From assembly GCA_002007465.1 (NCBI GenBank), contig LNAC01000032.1:8238519-8302518 (forward strand): 64,000 nt of DNA, in the 5' to 3' direction. The DNA comes from Ailurus styani. Lineage: Eukaryota; Chordata; Mammalia; Carnivora; Ailuridae. Made by a program: the position numbers and the translations under genes. The notes beneath the pieces were generated by a model, which was not told where the DNA came from, did no database searches, and worked only from the letters and a program-made list of their open reading frames with translations. Of the stretch, positions 1 through 12,470 are shown in pieces (position 1 is the first letter of the stretch; the number at the start of each line of letters is the position of its first letter).

Positions 1-1499
1 TACTTTCTGAAATGTATTTACACTTGTTAAACTCACTGCCAAGTGGAACAAATGCAATGCATATTTAAAAGATCATAAGGTGGAAATATTCAAGCCATTG
101 AAGAATCTCTTTCTGAAACAAAGAAACCGAGCCAGAGTTAGATCCATAGAGGGCCAGGTGACTCTGGGGTAGGGCCCCACCAGCAACTTCTAAAATCCAG
201 CCACTCTACATAGCTCTATGGTAAGATGGTGGAATTTAAATGTTATTACTAGGCCCTATGGTTGTTAGATGTATAGAAAATATTGTTATTGTCCATAGCA
301 TAGCTTTAGAGTCGTTGTCCCATCCATTCTCCCAGCCTGGGAAAAAGAACTATTTCTAAATTCCTGTCCACTATAAGCCATATTCTGCTTGATCTGGGGG
401 ACTAATTTAAGCTTTGATCCTGTCTATAATAGTTTTCTAGTTGGAATTATGTTCCTGAGTATGTGACTTTGAGTTTGAATTTTTTTTTTTTTGTTTACCC
501 ATTGGTAACGTCTCTGAGGCTTGTACAGAACAGCAAACACTATTTCGACATCGTAAACTTTTCCTTACTAACTCATTGGACCATTTACAGTTCTTAAAGT
601 ACTGTGACCATGAAATAATTTGGAGAGAAGGAAAGAACTATTTCTTCTTCAAAACTGAGAGATAGGCAAGCAGCATTCATATTATAGATGAAATACACAA
701 GTAAATACGGTGCTTCATAAAAAATTGAGTTAGTCTCACTGTTAGGAAGAAAATTTCCTTTTTGTGACTTGCAATATTTTTTTTCTCTTAAAAGTGGCCA
801 TGAGTTTTATTTAATAATGTCAACCAAAGAGCAGCAGACAAGGCCATGCGTGGCCCAAACTGTTCTAGTATTAAAAAGTGAGCTGTTCCGGTAACTTGGA
901 GATATGGCGGCCAGCATGCCCGAGCACACAGTGGTTCTCTTCAGTGTGGTTTTGAGACTCTAATTCTGAGAATATGCTTCTCTTTGTTGACTTAAGCCAG
1001 TCCAGAGGAGGTCATCATAAAGGCAAAACATTCCTTTTTGTTAGCTAGGTGAGGTGTGGGTATTGTGTAGTTCTTCCAAATCAAGGAGAATGCCTGGTTG
1101 AGAGCTAAAAGGATCCTTAGTTTGGTTTTCTAATTGGAAGCCCTGACAGAGCTAATTAAGCTCTGACAAGATCTCTCTCTGTTGATGTTTTGACACTCTC
1201 TCTGTTGACCTGACTCTTTGTTCAGAGATCCTTTAGCAGCTAAACAAACAAATGTGGGACGATGACTAGAATTTTATAGTCTGTGTGCTCAAGATATAAT
1301 TGTTATGCCACTAATGGACCATATCTGCAGATCTTTTGCTGTATGTGTGATGTTGAAATGAATGTTTTTTTTAAGTAAAGAGACATAATATCTTATTTCT
1401 CACTAATAGTTGAACTTAATAGGGAATGCTCCTTTTAATTGGTACAATAACATGCTTTGTTTAGGTTCCATATTGAGGAGAAGACTGAATTCCTGCTTT

Positions 1500-2010
1500 C
1501 AAATAATGTCTGCCTCCCTCAGACCCACGCACAGAGTTCTGCACATACACGTCAGTGCCCTGCGCCGGCATAAAACCCTTCAGTAGCTTCTCTTCGCCCT
1601 TTGGATAGAATCCAGACTCTCTGTAGCCCCAAGTACCCAGAAGGCTGCTTTCTTCTCCAGCCTCCTGAGAGCTTTTCCCCCTTACTTTCTTTGCCCTCGC
1701 CTTACTAGATACTTCCTGTTACACAGAATTTGTTAAGCTCCCCTTAAACCCAGATAGGACTTAAATGTCATTCCTGTGGAACTCCTTCTTTATTCACAGA
1801 AGCATGCACTCTTCTGACGTCATATTCTTCCCCTTGGTGAGCCTGGAGCACTTATATGTACTTTTAATAAAGCTTTTGGTGCCCATTATCTGTGTTCCTT
1901 TCTAGACTTTCTGTTTATTCATTGCAAGGAATGGACCATATCCATCTTTCTTTGTATCTCTCCCCAGTATGTAATACTGTGCCTGCCCTGTGGTCCGTTA
2001 TCTTAAATAT
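1500..2010 (+). repeat. L2 LINE fragment, sense
   Basis: It resembles the sense L2 3' region in order: ACCCTTCAGTAGCTTCTC, TAGAATCCAGACTCTCTGTA, a TTTGCCCTCGCC segment, CTTAAATGTCATTCCTGTGG and CTCTCCCCAGTATGTAATAC near the end. Strongly diverged, with approximate limits. Confidence 0.65.
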
Positions 2011-2751
2011 TTGCCAATTGATTGATAAGAAGTGGTTTAAGTACTTACCTCGTGATGGAGAAAACTGTTTCTAAGTTAACTGTTAACTGTTTCTAGAAGT
2101 TAACTCTTGAGCTACATTTGTGCAATTTATTTTCTGTTACATAATCTGGATTCCCATTTCCTACTTTCTTTAAATTAAAAGTGGTATTTATAACAGTATT
2201 ATAATATCCTCTGATTTATGAAGTAAAATAACTTCATTAAGTAGCGATATTAGAACGTGATCATTAGACAGTCTGAACTAACAATTTTTAAAGATCTCTC
2301 ATGAAAGGAAAATCCTTTTTAAGCTTCCAATAGCATTATAAATGCATTATTTTACTTTTCAACAATTGTGCTGGTAATTCTCAGTTATTCTTATCTACTC
2401 CTTATATAGCTCCATAACAACTTCCACTAATATATCTCATCCTCAAAGTATCATATGCATTTTCTAAGTATTTAATTGCATTTTTAAGTATCTAATTGAT
2501 CATTGATCTGTCCAGTCAGCGCTTATTGAATGGAAGAATGAATGAATGAATTTAAAAAATTTTAATTCTAAGTTTAAGTTATGCATATTTATAAAGAAAC
2601 ACAAAATATTACCTCTAACTTCTAGAAATACTTGAAAAATATTTTTAAGGTTTGAATTTTCAACAATTCAAATATCCTGGATTCTTCTAGTTATTCTGGA
2701 TAAGGTTTTGCTATATTGTATTTCCTGAATACTAAAATATTTGAATATATA

Positions 2752-2955
2752 GGGCGCCTGGGTGGCTCAGTGGGTTAAAGCCTCTGCCTTCGGCTCAGGT
2801 CATGATCTCAGGGTCCTGGGATCAAGGCCCGCATCGGGCTCTCTGCTCAGCAGGGAGCCTGCTTCCTCCTATCTCTCTGCCTGCCTCTCTGCCTACTTGT
2901 GATCTGTCTCTCTGTGTCAAATAAATAAAATCTTAAAAAAATAAATAAATAAAAT
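2752..2955 (+). repeat. Can-SINE, young type, sense
   Basis: The tRNA-derived head (GGCGCCTGGGTGGCTCAG) is followed by the body, a CTGCCTGCCTCTCTGCC module and an AATAAA-rich tail. A perfect 17-bp target-site duplication lies at 2734-2750 and 2956-2972, which shows a fairly recent retrotransposition. Confidence 0.97.
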
Positions 2956-3062
2956 AAAATATTTGAATATATGTAGAAAAATATAAAACTTGGGCTTAAC
3001 TAAAGTTAGGAAATAATCTAGATCTCCTTTCTTGGTATAGAAAATTGGGAGTAAACATTTCT

Positions 3063-3260
3063 CTTTTTTTTTTCCTAAGATTTTATTTATTTATTTGACA
3101 GAGACACAGCGAGAGAGGGAATACAAGCAGGGGGAGTGGGAGAGAGAGAAGGAGGCTTCCCGCTGAGCATAGAGCCCGATGTGGGACTCGATCCCAGGAC
3201 CCTGGGATCATGACCTGAGCCAAAGGCAGACGCTTAATGACTGAGCCACCTAGGCACCCC
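3063..3260 (-). repeat. Can-SINE, antisense, older type
   Basis: A T-rich start, then TTTATTTATTTGACAGAGA, and the reversed head ending GCCACCTAGGCACCCC. A 13-bp duplication AGTAAACATTTCT lies at 3050-3062 and 3264-3276. It lacks the young CTGCCTGCC module. Confidence 0.95.
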
Positions 3261-3778
3261 AAGAGTAAACATTTCTGTGTGGAAATGCATCTGTTGAACC
3301 TCATCAAGATAAATGGGATAGAAGAGTATTTGGTCTGAGCAGTATTGTTCAGCCTTTATATTCAAATCCTAACTAAAGGTCCACTGTCATGGTGCAAGGG
3401 TCTATGGTGAAGTAGCTACTAATGTTAAAAATAGTATTTTTTTTTTAAAAAAAGCTACTAATGTTCAAAATAAAGTCACATCATTCCAAAGTCTTCTTGT
3501 GAATTTAATTGTATGGTATTATAGTTAGGTATAAGCATGTCAGACTTTAATTGTAGATCTCTCTTTCTCTCTTTCTCTTTTAAAACAAAACTTTGTTGAC
3601 TACTCATGACATATAGCATAATAGGCTAGGCCTGGAAGATACACAAATGAAAAGCCATAACTCTTCCTAAGGACTGGGATTCTAGGGAAACTAAATGTTT
3701 CCCCAAATACTATGTTGTGTGCCATGATAAACTCCAAAAACTTAATGAAAAAGAAAATATTATGAGAATGGCAAAGTG

Positions 3779-3982
3779 CGGGCACCTGGGTGGCTCAGTG
3801 GGTTAAAGCTGCTGCCTTCGGCTCAGGTCATGATCCCAGGGTCCTGGGATCGAGGCCCACATCGGGCTCTCTGCTCAGCGGGGAGCCTGCTTCCTCCTCT
3901 CTCCTCTCTCTCTGCCTGCCTCTCTGCCTACTTGTAATCTCTCTCTCTGTGTCAAATGAATAAATAAAATCTTTAAAAAAAA
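3779..3982 (+). repeat. Can-SINE, young type, sense
   Basis: Complete head, body and A-rich tail. The 14-bp duplication AGAATGGCAAAGTG lies at 3765-3778 and 3983-3996. Confidence 0.96.
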
Positions 3983-4594
3983 AGAATGGCAAAGTGGACA
4001 TGATTAATGTGAATTTGTAGAATCAGACAATGCTCTATAGAGAAGATGGTATGTGAAGGTTGAATATTGTTGAACAAACAGGTCAAGGGGGAGACAGAAT
4101 ATTCCAGATAGAATAGAATTACTGGAGCAAATTACAGTGTTGTGTTCAGGGAATGAGACCATCCAGCAATAACAAACTACAGGAGGTTGGCAAGTATGAG
4201 AAGAGAGTTGAAATTTACCTCCAGCAGAAATTCTTATCATTTAACTTCTGAAATTTTCCCACTAAAGAAATTATGCTCGTATTTCCTTTATGTTTCTGTG
4301 TTTTTCTCTTTAAACAAACCATTTTTAATTTTTTTCCAGAGCTTTGGTGAATTTATTGGAAGCATTGTCTTTACTTATCTACATTTACTCAGTTTGTGGT
4401 AACTATTTAGACTTTCTTTTGCTTCTCTATGGCTTTATTATATAATAGCATACATAGTGCTTTATTTAGCAATATCTTAACTTTAGTAAAAAGTACTTTG
4501 GTTCTAGTGAGTTAATGAAAAAAATGATAGATCTCAACTGCTCTATCAATCTTTAGCATTATATTATAATAATTATAATAATAGTTACATAAAG

Positions 4595-4770
4595 AGCTGT
4601 ATTCTCAAAGTAATTTAATACACGTTCTCTCAGTAACTAAATGAGGAAAAGCAGGGTAGGAGTTCACGTCATTTAGTGAATGAGAAACATGGAAGTTAGA
4701 GGTATTAAGTTGGTTAAGAGCAAAACCAGCCTTAAACCTTGTCTTCTGTCTCCCTGTTGAGCTCTTTTCA
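4595..4770 (+). repeat. MIR-like fragment
   Basis: Diverged similarity to the MIR core and 3' half: an aact-gaggaaa tract followed by a run resembling the pre-tail segment. Boundaries are approximate and the family is judged by eye. Confidence 0.4.
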
Positions 4771-5079
4771 CATTATACAAAGCTGCCTAGATCTTCCAAA
4801 ATTTTGAAGCACATGAAAGACCCAACAGCTACCAGGGTATAAACACAGAACTTGGGTTATCTTCAGATAGTCAGACTTAAAGAGGAACTCATTAACTTCT
4901 AGAACTGGCTGCTATGTATAATATTTTGCCCTTGGAATTTGAATAACTATGGATCTATTCTGAATCTTTCTACTCCCTGTAAAGTTCTGATGATCTTATT
5001 CTCTATTCCAGTCTTTGTATAGTGTAGTTATGGTGAAAGTGTGTACATTATCAATCTACCCAAAATAGTAATATGGGTA

Positions 5080-5276
5080 GTATAAGCTAGAGGTCAAGAG
5101 CACAGACTCGAATCAGCTGTCCTGCTTTCAAGTCCTGGCTCCACCATGAGAATTGTGACTTTGCGATCACTTACTCTATCTCTCCTACCCTTAGCTTACT
5201 TAGCTTTAAGCTAAAGTAAGAGTTGTATGTGGGTAATAGGGTTCTTGTGGAGTTGAGATGTGGTAACCTACAGAAA
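5080..5276 (+). repeat. MIR SINE
   Basis: It shows the MIR order: a gagCACAGACTCgaatc-like start, TTCAAGTCCTGGCTCCACCA, then the diverged region corresponding to the GTGACCTTGGGC core. Limits are approximate. Confidence 0.7.
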
Positions 5277-6050
5277 GACTTTACTACAGGGTTTTGCACA
5301 TTGCAAACTCAATAACCTAGCCATTGTTAGAAAATGATCTAATGAGACCGCGGAAGTCTTAGAGGTACTGCTGATGGTGCCATCACAAGCTACTTGAGGT
5401 CTAAATTCTACGTTTGTAGCTATGCCTGATAATTTGTCAGTGTTTGATAGGCTTGAAGAATGTTTGAGGAGTAAAAGTGTTTGTGAAATAAAGATACTAG
5501 GATTCAATTTCCTCTGCTCAATTCTTAACTATTGATTAGAGAAGATCACATCAGTTGAGAAACAGAGGAAAAAATGATTGCTTGGATTTTTAATGCCTAC
5601 CACTTAAAGGGTGTGAAAAACACGAGAGAAGACAAAACAAACATTGCTATTGTGCTGGTCGGTCTGATACCAAACTTGTAACTTCCGGCAAAAATCTTTC
5701 ATTTTGGTTAATGTTTGACTTTCTCCTTCCCAGAAGTTGAATTAACACAGGATTTCCAATGCTAATCTTTTAGTTACACAAGCTGAAGAATGAAACCAAT
5801 TCCTTTTTTTTTTTAATTTCTGTTTAATACATGTTTGGTTGGCTTATAACCTGGGTGCATGGGTGTAATATATCGGAAAGTAATGTTTTCTAGAGCAGGT
5901 AAATAATGTAAGCAAGTGCATGAAGCCGAAGTCACTGTTCAGCCTGCACGGTAGCTTCATCCAGTTACCAGTGTTGCTTTAAATGTACGTAGCAACGCAG
6001 TAAAGGCAGATAGCACCTTACACATACTGTGTTCAAAAATTGCTACAGGT

Positions 6051-6262
6051 GGGGCCTGGGTGGCTCAGTCGGTTAAGCGTCTGCCTTCAGCTCAGGTCAT
6101 GATTCCAGGGTCCTGGGATGGAGCTCTGCGTCTGTATCCGGCTCCCTGCTCCGTCGGGAGCCTGCTTCTCTCTACCCGCTGCTCCCCTCCCCCGACTTGT
6201 GCCCGCACAGATGTGCACACTTTCTCTCTCACAAAAATAAATAAATAAAATCTTCAAAGAAA
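6051..6262 (+). repeat. Can-SINE, older type, sense
   Basis: The head has GTTAAGCGTCTGCC and the body CTCCCTGCTC, ending in an AATAAATAAATAAAATCTT tail. Imperfect flanking copies of AAATTGCTACA / AAATTGTTACA act as the target duplication. Confidence 0.94.
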
Positions 6263-6654
6263 TTGTTACAAATATTCCTCATTCAATTTTATCTATTTTT
6301 GTCTTAAATAGCTTTTAGAACTTTTAAGAATTTATAGGTGCTTGCGGTTTCAAAGATACAAAATTGTAGCCGTTTCAATAGCAATATTTTCAAAAGTACC
6401 AATTTCTGAAAATCAACTTTTTCTTCACTTATTAAAATATAATAAGATACTCAAAAAGAGATACATTAAAAATGTGTTTTAGTTCAATGAGGCGATGTAT
6501 TAGTGAAGAAAATAAGAGCCATCGCTATGATAGGTTGCTTTCAAAAAATCTGAATATACTTATGCTTAATTTTTTTTTCGAATTTCGAATTTGGTAACAG
6601 GATATCCTGAAAGAGTAACCAACTTTACTTCTTTGAACAAATATACACAATTTA

Positions 6655-6842
6655 TTTATTTATTTATAGATTTTATTTATTTATTTATTTGACAGAGAGA
6701 GACACAGCAAGAAAGGGAACATAAGCAGGGGGAGTGGGTGAGGGAGAGGCAGGCTTCCCGATGTGGGGCTCAATTCCAGGACCCTGGGGTCATGACCTGT
6801 GCCAAAGGCAGATGCTTAATGACTGAGCCACCCAAGCGCCCC
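6655..6842 (-). repeat. Can-SINE, older type, antisense
   Basis: Reversed tail and head ending GCCACCCAAGCGCCCC. A perfect 16-bp duplication AAATATACACAATTTA lies at 6639-6654 and 6843-6858. The body has a deletion between the CTTCCCG and GATGTGGGG segments. Confidence 0.95.
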
Positions 6843-7358
6843 AAATATACACAATTTAAAGAGTAGTAGGACACCTCCGTAAGAACCTTCCATCTTTACC
6901 TGTCAGAAAGACTTATCCTCTTTGTCTTCTCGTGGATGTGATGATGCACTTACCATTAAGATGGAAGACATACCCAGGCACCAGTATCCCTGGAACCATG
7001 GAAAGTGCTATCAAAATCCAATCAGGTGGCTGTCCAACTGCTTGCTTGTTACCTTTAAAACATATATGCTAATTTGATTGGAATTCGGTCAACAGAAAGA
7101 ACCAAATTACTGATTCTGTCTTATGAATAGGATATCCAGAGATTAATAGCTCTCAGAAAGCCATTATTTGTAAATAGAAAAAATAAATTATTTACGTTTC
7201 TTTCCATGCTGTCAGAAATTCCTGTTTGGAAAGATAAATTAGCTTTCACAATCAAGACATTTAATAATTTAACAAACAGAGTAGCTAGGGCAACTGAGTT
7301 AAATGTTTAGAAATAATTCCACATGAAAAAAAGAGGAACTATACAACGTGACAGATTG

Positions 7359-7658
7359 TGTTACGGAATGAATGTTTGTATCCCCTACCTTCCCAAATCT
7401 ATGTGCTGAATCTGTAAGGCCCAATACAATGGTATTTGGAGATTATACCTTTGAGAGGTAAGCAGAGTGATATGGGGTCATGAAGGTGGGGCCCTTTTGG
7501 TGAGATTAGTTGCCTTCCAAGAAGAAATGAGAGGTACCAAGTTAGTTGGTACCTTGATCTTGGACTTTCAGCTTCCAGGGCTATAAAAAATAAATCTCTG
7601 TTGTTTGAGCGATGCAGTCTATAGGATTTTATTATGAAAACCCATGCCGAATAAGACA
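7359..7658 (+). repeat. MaLR-type LTR (MLT1/MST-like), sense
   Basis: It begins TGTTACGGAATGAATG and contains the GGTATTTGGAGAT segment, a GGTCATGAAGGTGGGGCC segment, CTTGATCTTGGACTTTCAGC and the AAATCTCTGTTGTTTGAGC polyadenylation-region segment, ending near AATAAGACA. This is the standard order of an ERVL-MaLR solo LTR. An internal part is missing, giving about 300 bp. It is an ancient noncoding relic. Confidence 0.75.
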
Positions 7659-8254
7659 AGTTGAAAATGGGAATACATGTCATGATAAAGTTATTACAAA
7701 CTTTACACTTAATTTAAGGAGTCTGATGATTCATAAATCATTTTCATCTTTCTCAGCCATAATTTCTAGCCTTAAAGGGAACTTTTTTTTTTCCAGCTGG
7801 GTTTAAGAATTCTGTATGACCTGTGTTTTCGGTATCATGATAAGATTTAACTCTGTGTATTTCCATAGTAATGCTGTTTTTGATGTATCCTAGGGGAAAA
7901 TGTTGTTCTTTTGTTTGTGTCTTGGATGACAGAGTTGAGGCAAACATCTTAAGAAGGGGGTTTTATTGCCTGCTATATACCCAGAATCACTGAAATTACC
8001 TGATTGTGTCTGTTTCAGGCAGAAACATGGAGCTTTAGTAGAAGACACCAAGTTACTTAACTGACTAGATTTTGAAAATGTCCATCTGCCCCCAATAAGG
8101 ACTAAAGACCTGTGACCACTTGGAAAGATAATTCAGTTACTTTTAATTTTGCAGTTTTTAAAATGAGAAATACTAGCTATTTGATGCTACATGCTCTTAT
8201 TAGCCACCGTAGAAAAATAGCACAATATATGGATCTGAGATTTGAATCCGTAAA

Positions 8255-8256
<2 letters not shown>

Positions 8257-8290
<34 letters not shown>
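8257..8290. repeat. (TG)17 microsatellite
   Basis: Seventeen uninterrupted TG units, continuing into an imperfect CACGCATGTG tail. Confidence 0.98.
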
Positions 8291-8291
<1 letters not shown>

Positions 8292-8859
8292 ACGCATGTG
8301 CTTATTTAGTGTGTGGATGAAGTGTAGGAAGGTATTGAGAAGAAAAAGGGGGCAGTTGTAACAAATGAATTGAGTGTATTACAGTTTTAAAAGAATAGCT
8401 CTTGGAACGAATCCAGATTGGTCCAGCTTCAAGTAGCCAAGGTAATAATATCTGTGAATTACCTGTATGCCAACATTCTTGTATTATATTTCAATGGACT
8501 CAGCTTTTTCTCCTCAGTGTAATAGGAACTCTGTTTCTTTTTTTAGTTAGTGGCCTTTGATATTCTCAGATAAAAGGCATCCTTCTGAATTCTTTGATCA
8601 TGCACGGTAGCATGCCAGTAAACTCTCACTCATGGCAACTTTGTATAATGCTCCTATTTTTCAAATTCATTTAAATTATTTAATAATACAGTAATGTTTT
8701 TACAGTATAAAGGACATTAAGCCAGAATTTAATTGCATGCTCTAGAGAAGAATTGAAGAATTGAGAAATTGTTGGCCAGAAAAGAAAAACTCTGAATTCT
8801 AAAATCTAGCACCTTACCAGTTTTTGACTATTCACTGTATGTATTTAATTGCAGAGTCC

Positions 8860-9325
8860 AATGGGAATAGCCTGACTTTGGAAGAAATCTGGGTTCATGC
8901 CTTAGCCCTACTACCTACTGCGCCAATTATTAACCCTATACCCTGCACCAATTATTTAGCCTTTTGGAGGGTTATTTATTTATTTCAGAGAGAGAGAGAG
9001 AGTGCGTGCACACACTGGGGGAGGGAAATAGGGGGAGGGAAGGAGACTCCCCGCTGAGTGCAGCACCCCTCGCCAGGACTCCAGGTGGGGCTTGACCTCA
9101 GGACCCCGAGATGATGACCTGAATCAAAATAACCAATTGAGTCACCCGGGTGCCTCTAATTACTATACTTTCTAACCGTGTTCTGAATCACATTTCTTAG
9201 TTCATCCTTTGTAAACAGAGGATAACACTGACCTTCGGGATTGTTGTGAGGATTATGAATGACATGAATTATCTGGCACGTTGCCTGACATGCAGAGACA
9301 CTTGGTAAATGGTGGTTCTACTAGA
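8860..9325 (+). repeat. MIR interrupted by a Can-SINE
   Basis: The left part carries a GGTTCATGCCTTAGCCCTAC segment resembling the MIR tRNA-related region. The right part (about 9180-9325) carries TTTGTAAACAGAGGATAACA, TTGTTGTGAGGATTATGAATGA and CTGGCACG-TTGCCTGACA. The two halves are split by the SINE at 8966-9156. Limits are approximate. Confidence 0.65.
8966..9156 (-). repeat. Can-SINE, old, antisense
   Basis: A diverged reversed copy with the TTATTTATTTATTTCAGAGA tail and a head ending GTCACCCGGGTGCCTC. Imperfect duplications (AATTATTTAGCCTTT / AATTACTATACTTT) flank it. Confidence 0.9.
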
Positions 9326-10284
9326 GAGCTCCTTCCCAATCTCAACTACCCTTTGAGGTGTTTTTGGATGAGTCAGAGAAGATGGATTTCATACTCTTAG
9401 GAAAACACAGAAAATACATATATGTAGGTGAGAATATCCCAGTTTTAAACGTGAAAGAAAAAACCTCCTAAATTTCAACTCTCCTAAATTTGGATTCCTG
9501 ATACTTGGATCTGGATGAGGTAAAATGTTAAATATGGTTCAAAGGGATATGGTTAGCATTAACATAATATTCTTTTATGAATTTAAGTTCAGAGCTTATA
9601 AGCAAAATGCTTTTGGATATACTCATTACAGCCAGGATCTTCACATATTTTTTATAGTTTGTATCAATGTGTGAACTTCAAAAAATTAGCATGTTACTGC
9701 TTTTTAAATATTTCATATTTTCCTCACTCATTTACATGGATATTCCTATCATTTGGACAAATGATAAATGATAGATGTTTTCCAGTAACATTTATAGTTA
9801 AATGTTTAGAAAAATACTTAACTAATTCAGTAATTTAATATCCTTAAGGTAAGATTTTTTTCCTATAGTACTATTTTTACAGCACTATTTTTCACGATAT
9901 GTGTGTGTCACAATCTATGAGGCATGAAAGCAATTTTTGTTTATCAATCCAGTCTTTTTGTAATTTAATCCAAAAGACTGGAATAAGAAAGAAAATGCCA
10001 GGGTTTATCATACAAAAGAAGGGGAAGTACCTATAAAGTTTTTGTTTACTTGTATATATGTATATTTGTAATGGTTTATGATGTCAAATATATTTCTAAC
10101 CTTGGTTTGTGTTCAAGGGGTTTTAGAAAACACTTTCTACAGCACAAGACCTTGCACAGAATTCCCATTGTTCGGAGAGATATGGCATAGGAAACACTAT
10201 GAAGAAACTTTCCTTAAGCATGGACAGTCAACCTCAGGGACTTTCTAGAAGTTGATTAAACTCGCTAAATAGAATATTCATTCT

Positions 10285-12470
10285 TTTATTTAGTTGAGAA
10301 GTAGTTATTGAGCATTTACATTGCTAGGATAGGGACAGAGTTGATAAACACATAGTGTATGCTCTTAATAATGTCATAATCTACTAGAAGAGCCATATGT
10401 TAAATAACTCTATTGTGAAACTTATGGTAAGGGTAAAATAAAAACTATTTGTATAAGATAGAGGATGCACGGTGAGTTGGTTTATGGATACAGGTCACGA
10501 GGCAGTAACTTCTGACCCAGGTATTAAAGGACAAATAGGAGCTTACTGGGCATATAAGGGGTGGATGGAGAGGACATTCCAAGAAAAGGAATAATGAGGT
10601 CGAAGGAGGAGAGAGACGTTTAGCTTGGTATGTTTAGAAAACTATTCAGACTGTGGGCAGATGCCAGAAATGAGGTTGGAGAGTTTGGCAGGGGGAAATC
10701 TCATACGCTAAGGATAAGTAGTTTAAACTTCATTATGTACAGATACTCCAAAAGGAAATACTTACTTAAATATGGTGTGCGTTATTATTATGTATATTCA
10801 GTTGGGCATTGCTCTGAAGATAGTACTGGAGGGAGTGAGACTAAAAGCAGAAATCCAATTAAACTGACATGATAATGGTCCAGATGAAGACCTGAATCAA
10901 GACAGAGACAGTGGCACAGGTAGTGGGGGTCAAGAGGGTGGAATTTATTGGAATATTTAAAAGTTGGTGTCTGAAGAAGGAAGCGATGAGTAGAGAGAGA
11001 AATTTAGGATGGGTTTCAGTGTTGTGGTTTATGTGACTAGATAAACAGTGGTGTTCCATCTGAGGTAGAATGTATGTATGGAAGACAATGGATTCATTTG
11101 TGTGAGAAGACAATGGATTCATTTTAGAGAACATCTTCTGTGATACCCAAGTAGAGTTAGCTGCTGTGTGTGTGTTTCTCTGGAGGTCAGCTGAGAGATC
11201 TGGTTTAGAGATGCTGCTCAGGAATTATCAGGATATAGGCAGTGGTAAGATCATGAAATTGGGTAGATTACTAAGAGAAAGCTAGTAGAGGGATATTAAC
11301 AAAACTGCGGATAATGCCTACATTTAAGGAATCATCAAAAGAGAAGGCATAGAGAAGTTTGAGAAGTATGGCTAGAGAAGTAAGTAGAAAAACTACTATA
11401 AACTGAATGTTTGTGTCCACCACCTCCAAATTCATATGTTGAAGCTTTCTCCATTGTGATGATGTTTGGAGGTAGAGCCTTGGGTAGTAATTAGGCCATG
11501 AGGGTAGAGCCCTCATGAGTGGGATTAGTGCTCTTAAAAGAGATGTCCGAAGGCACTCTTGCCCCTTCTCCTATGTAAGGAAACATGGCTGTCTGTATGA
11601 GCCAGGAAATTGGCCCTCACCAGACTCCAAATCTGCTAGTGGCTTAAATCTGCAGGTGTCTTGAGCTTAGATTTTTCAGCCTTCAGAACTGTGAAAAGTC
11701 AGTTTGTGTTATTTGCAAGTCACCCAGTCTTGGTGTTCTGTTATAGCAACCAGAACAGACCCAGACAAAAACCAAGAAGGCTGCCATTACTGGAATTTGA
11801 GGAGAGAAGGAAAAGAATGTTTACTGGCTTTAGCAGTTGGGAAATAACTAATGCTGTCTGTGCATAGAAACGGAGTAGAGTGGCTGGGGACAAGGACATT
11901 CTTGTTACAGTGAATTAAGAGGGATTAGGGGTGGAGGATGGGAACACATTCATGGAGACCAGGTCAGTTAGCTTGACTGAAGAGAAAAAGGTACAGCGGT
12001 AGGATGAGAGGATCACAGGGACAAGGAGAGGCTTTTCCACCATCAAAGAGACTCAACTGGTTTATAGATAAAATGGAAGAAACGAGAGGAAAAGGAGAAG
12101 TCAGAAATAAAAGAGGCAGAGTAAATAATTGATGGAGCACGATCCCTGTGGAATTAGGCCTAGAAACATGGTAGACTGATCAGCTTTAGGTAGAAGGAAA
12201 GACCAAGGCCAGTGGGAGAGGAAACGGTATGGGTGAGCAAAGAACGAGTCAGGAGACAGAGAATATGGTTGCCTACTGGCTTTCTGTCTTCCATGTGAGG
12301 TAGAAATTGAATTATGCACTGGGAGTGAAGACCTCCAGGTGGTCAAGAAAGTAGGAGATGGTACAGAAATGTCTGGACGGGGTGGCTGGGAAAGAGAAGT
12401 GAATAGAAGCAAGGTAAAAAAGTATAACCAGATCAGTATTGGGGCCAAGGCATGTAGTCAAAGATGGCTT
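10285..12470 (-). repeat. Ancient L2-like LINE remains, antisense, composite
   Basis: The start resembles the reversed L2 3' end: TTATTGAGCATTTACATTGC, then a TAATCTACTAGAAGAG segment. Diverged purine-rich sequence follows, of the kind seen in reversed L2 bodies. It is interrupted by the MaLR LTR at 11394-11767. A 19-bp direct repeat with 25-bp spacing lies at 11081-11124. Assignment is by eye; the parts after 10745 are less certain. Confidence 0.5.
11394..11767 (+). repeat. Solo LTR, MaLR (MST/MLT1-like), sense
   Basis: A 374-bp element with the complete MaLR order: CTGAATGTTTGTGTCCACCA, AATTCATATGTTGAAGC, GGCCATGAGGGTAGAGCC, AGTGGGATTAGTGCTCTTA, CCTCACCAGACTCCAAATCT, AGAACTGTGAAAA, and an end at CCAGACA. 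A 5-bp duplication AAAAC lies at 11389-11393 and 11768-11772. No internal retroviral sequence adjoins it, so it is a solo LTR. Confidence 0.88.

Noticed and set aside
2752..2830. Functional tRNA genes at the SINE heads
   Set aside because: The heads derive from tRNA and keep Pol III box-like segments, but they do not form intact tRNAs and are followed by SINE bodies.
8257..8290. CRISPR-like or other regularly spaced arrays
   Set aside because: All short repeated units seen are microsatellites or dispersed SINEs. There are no spacers and the DNA is mammalian.
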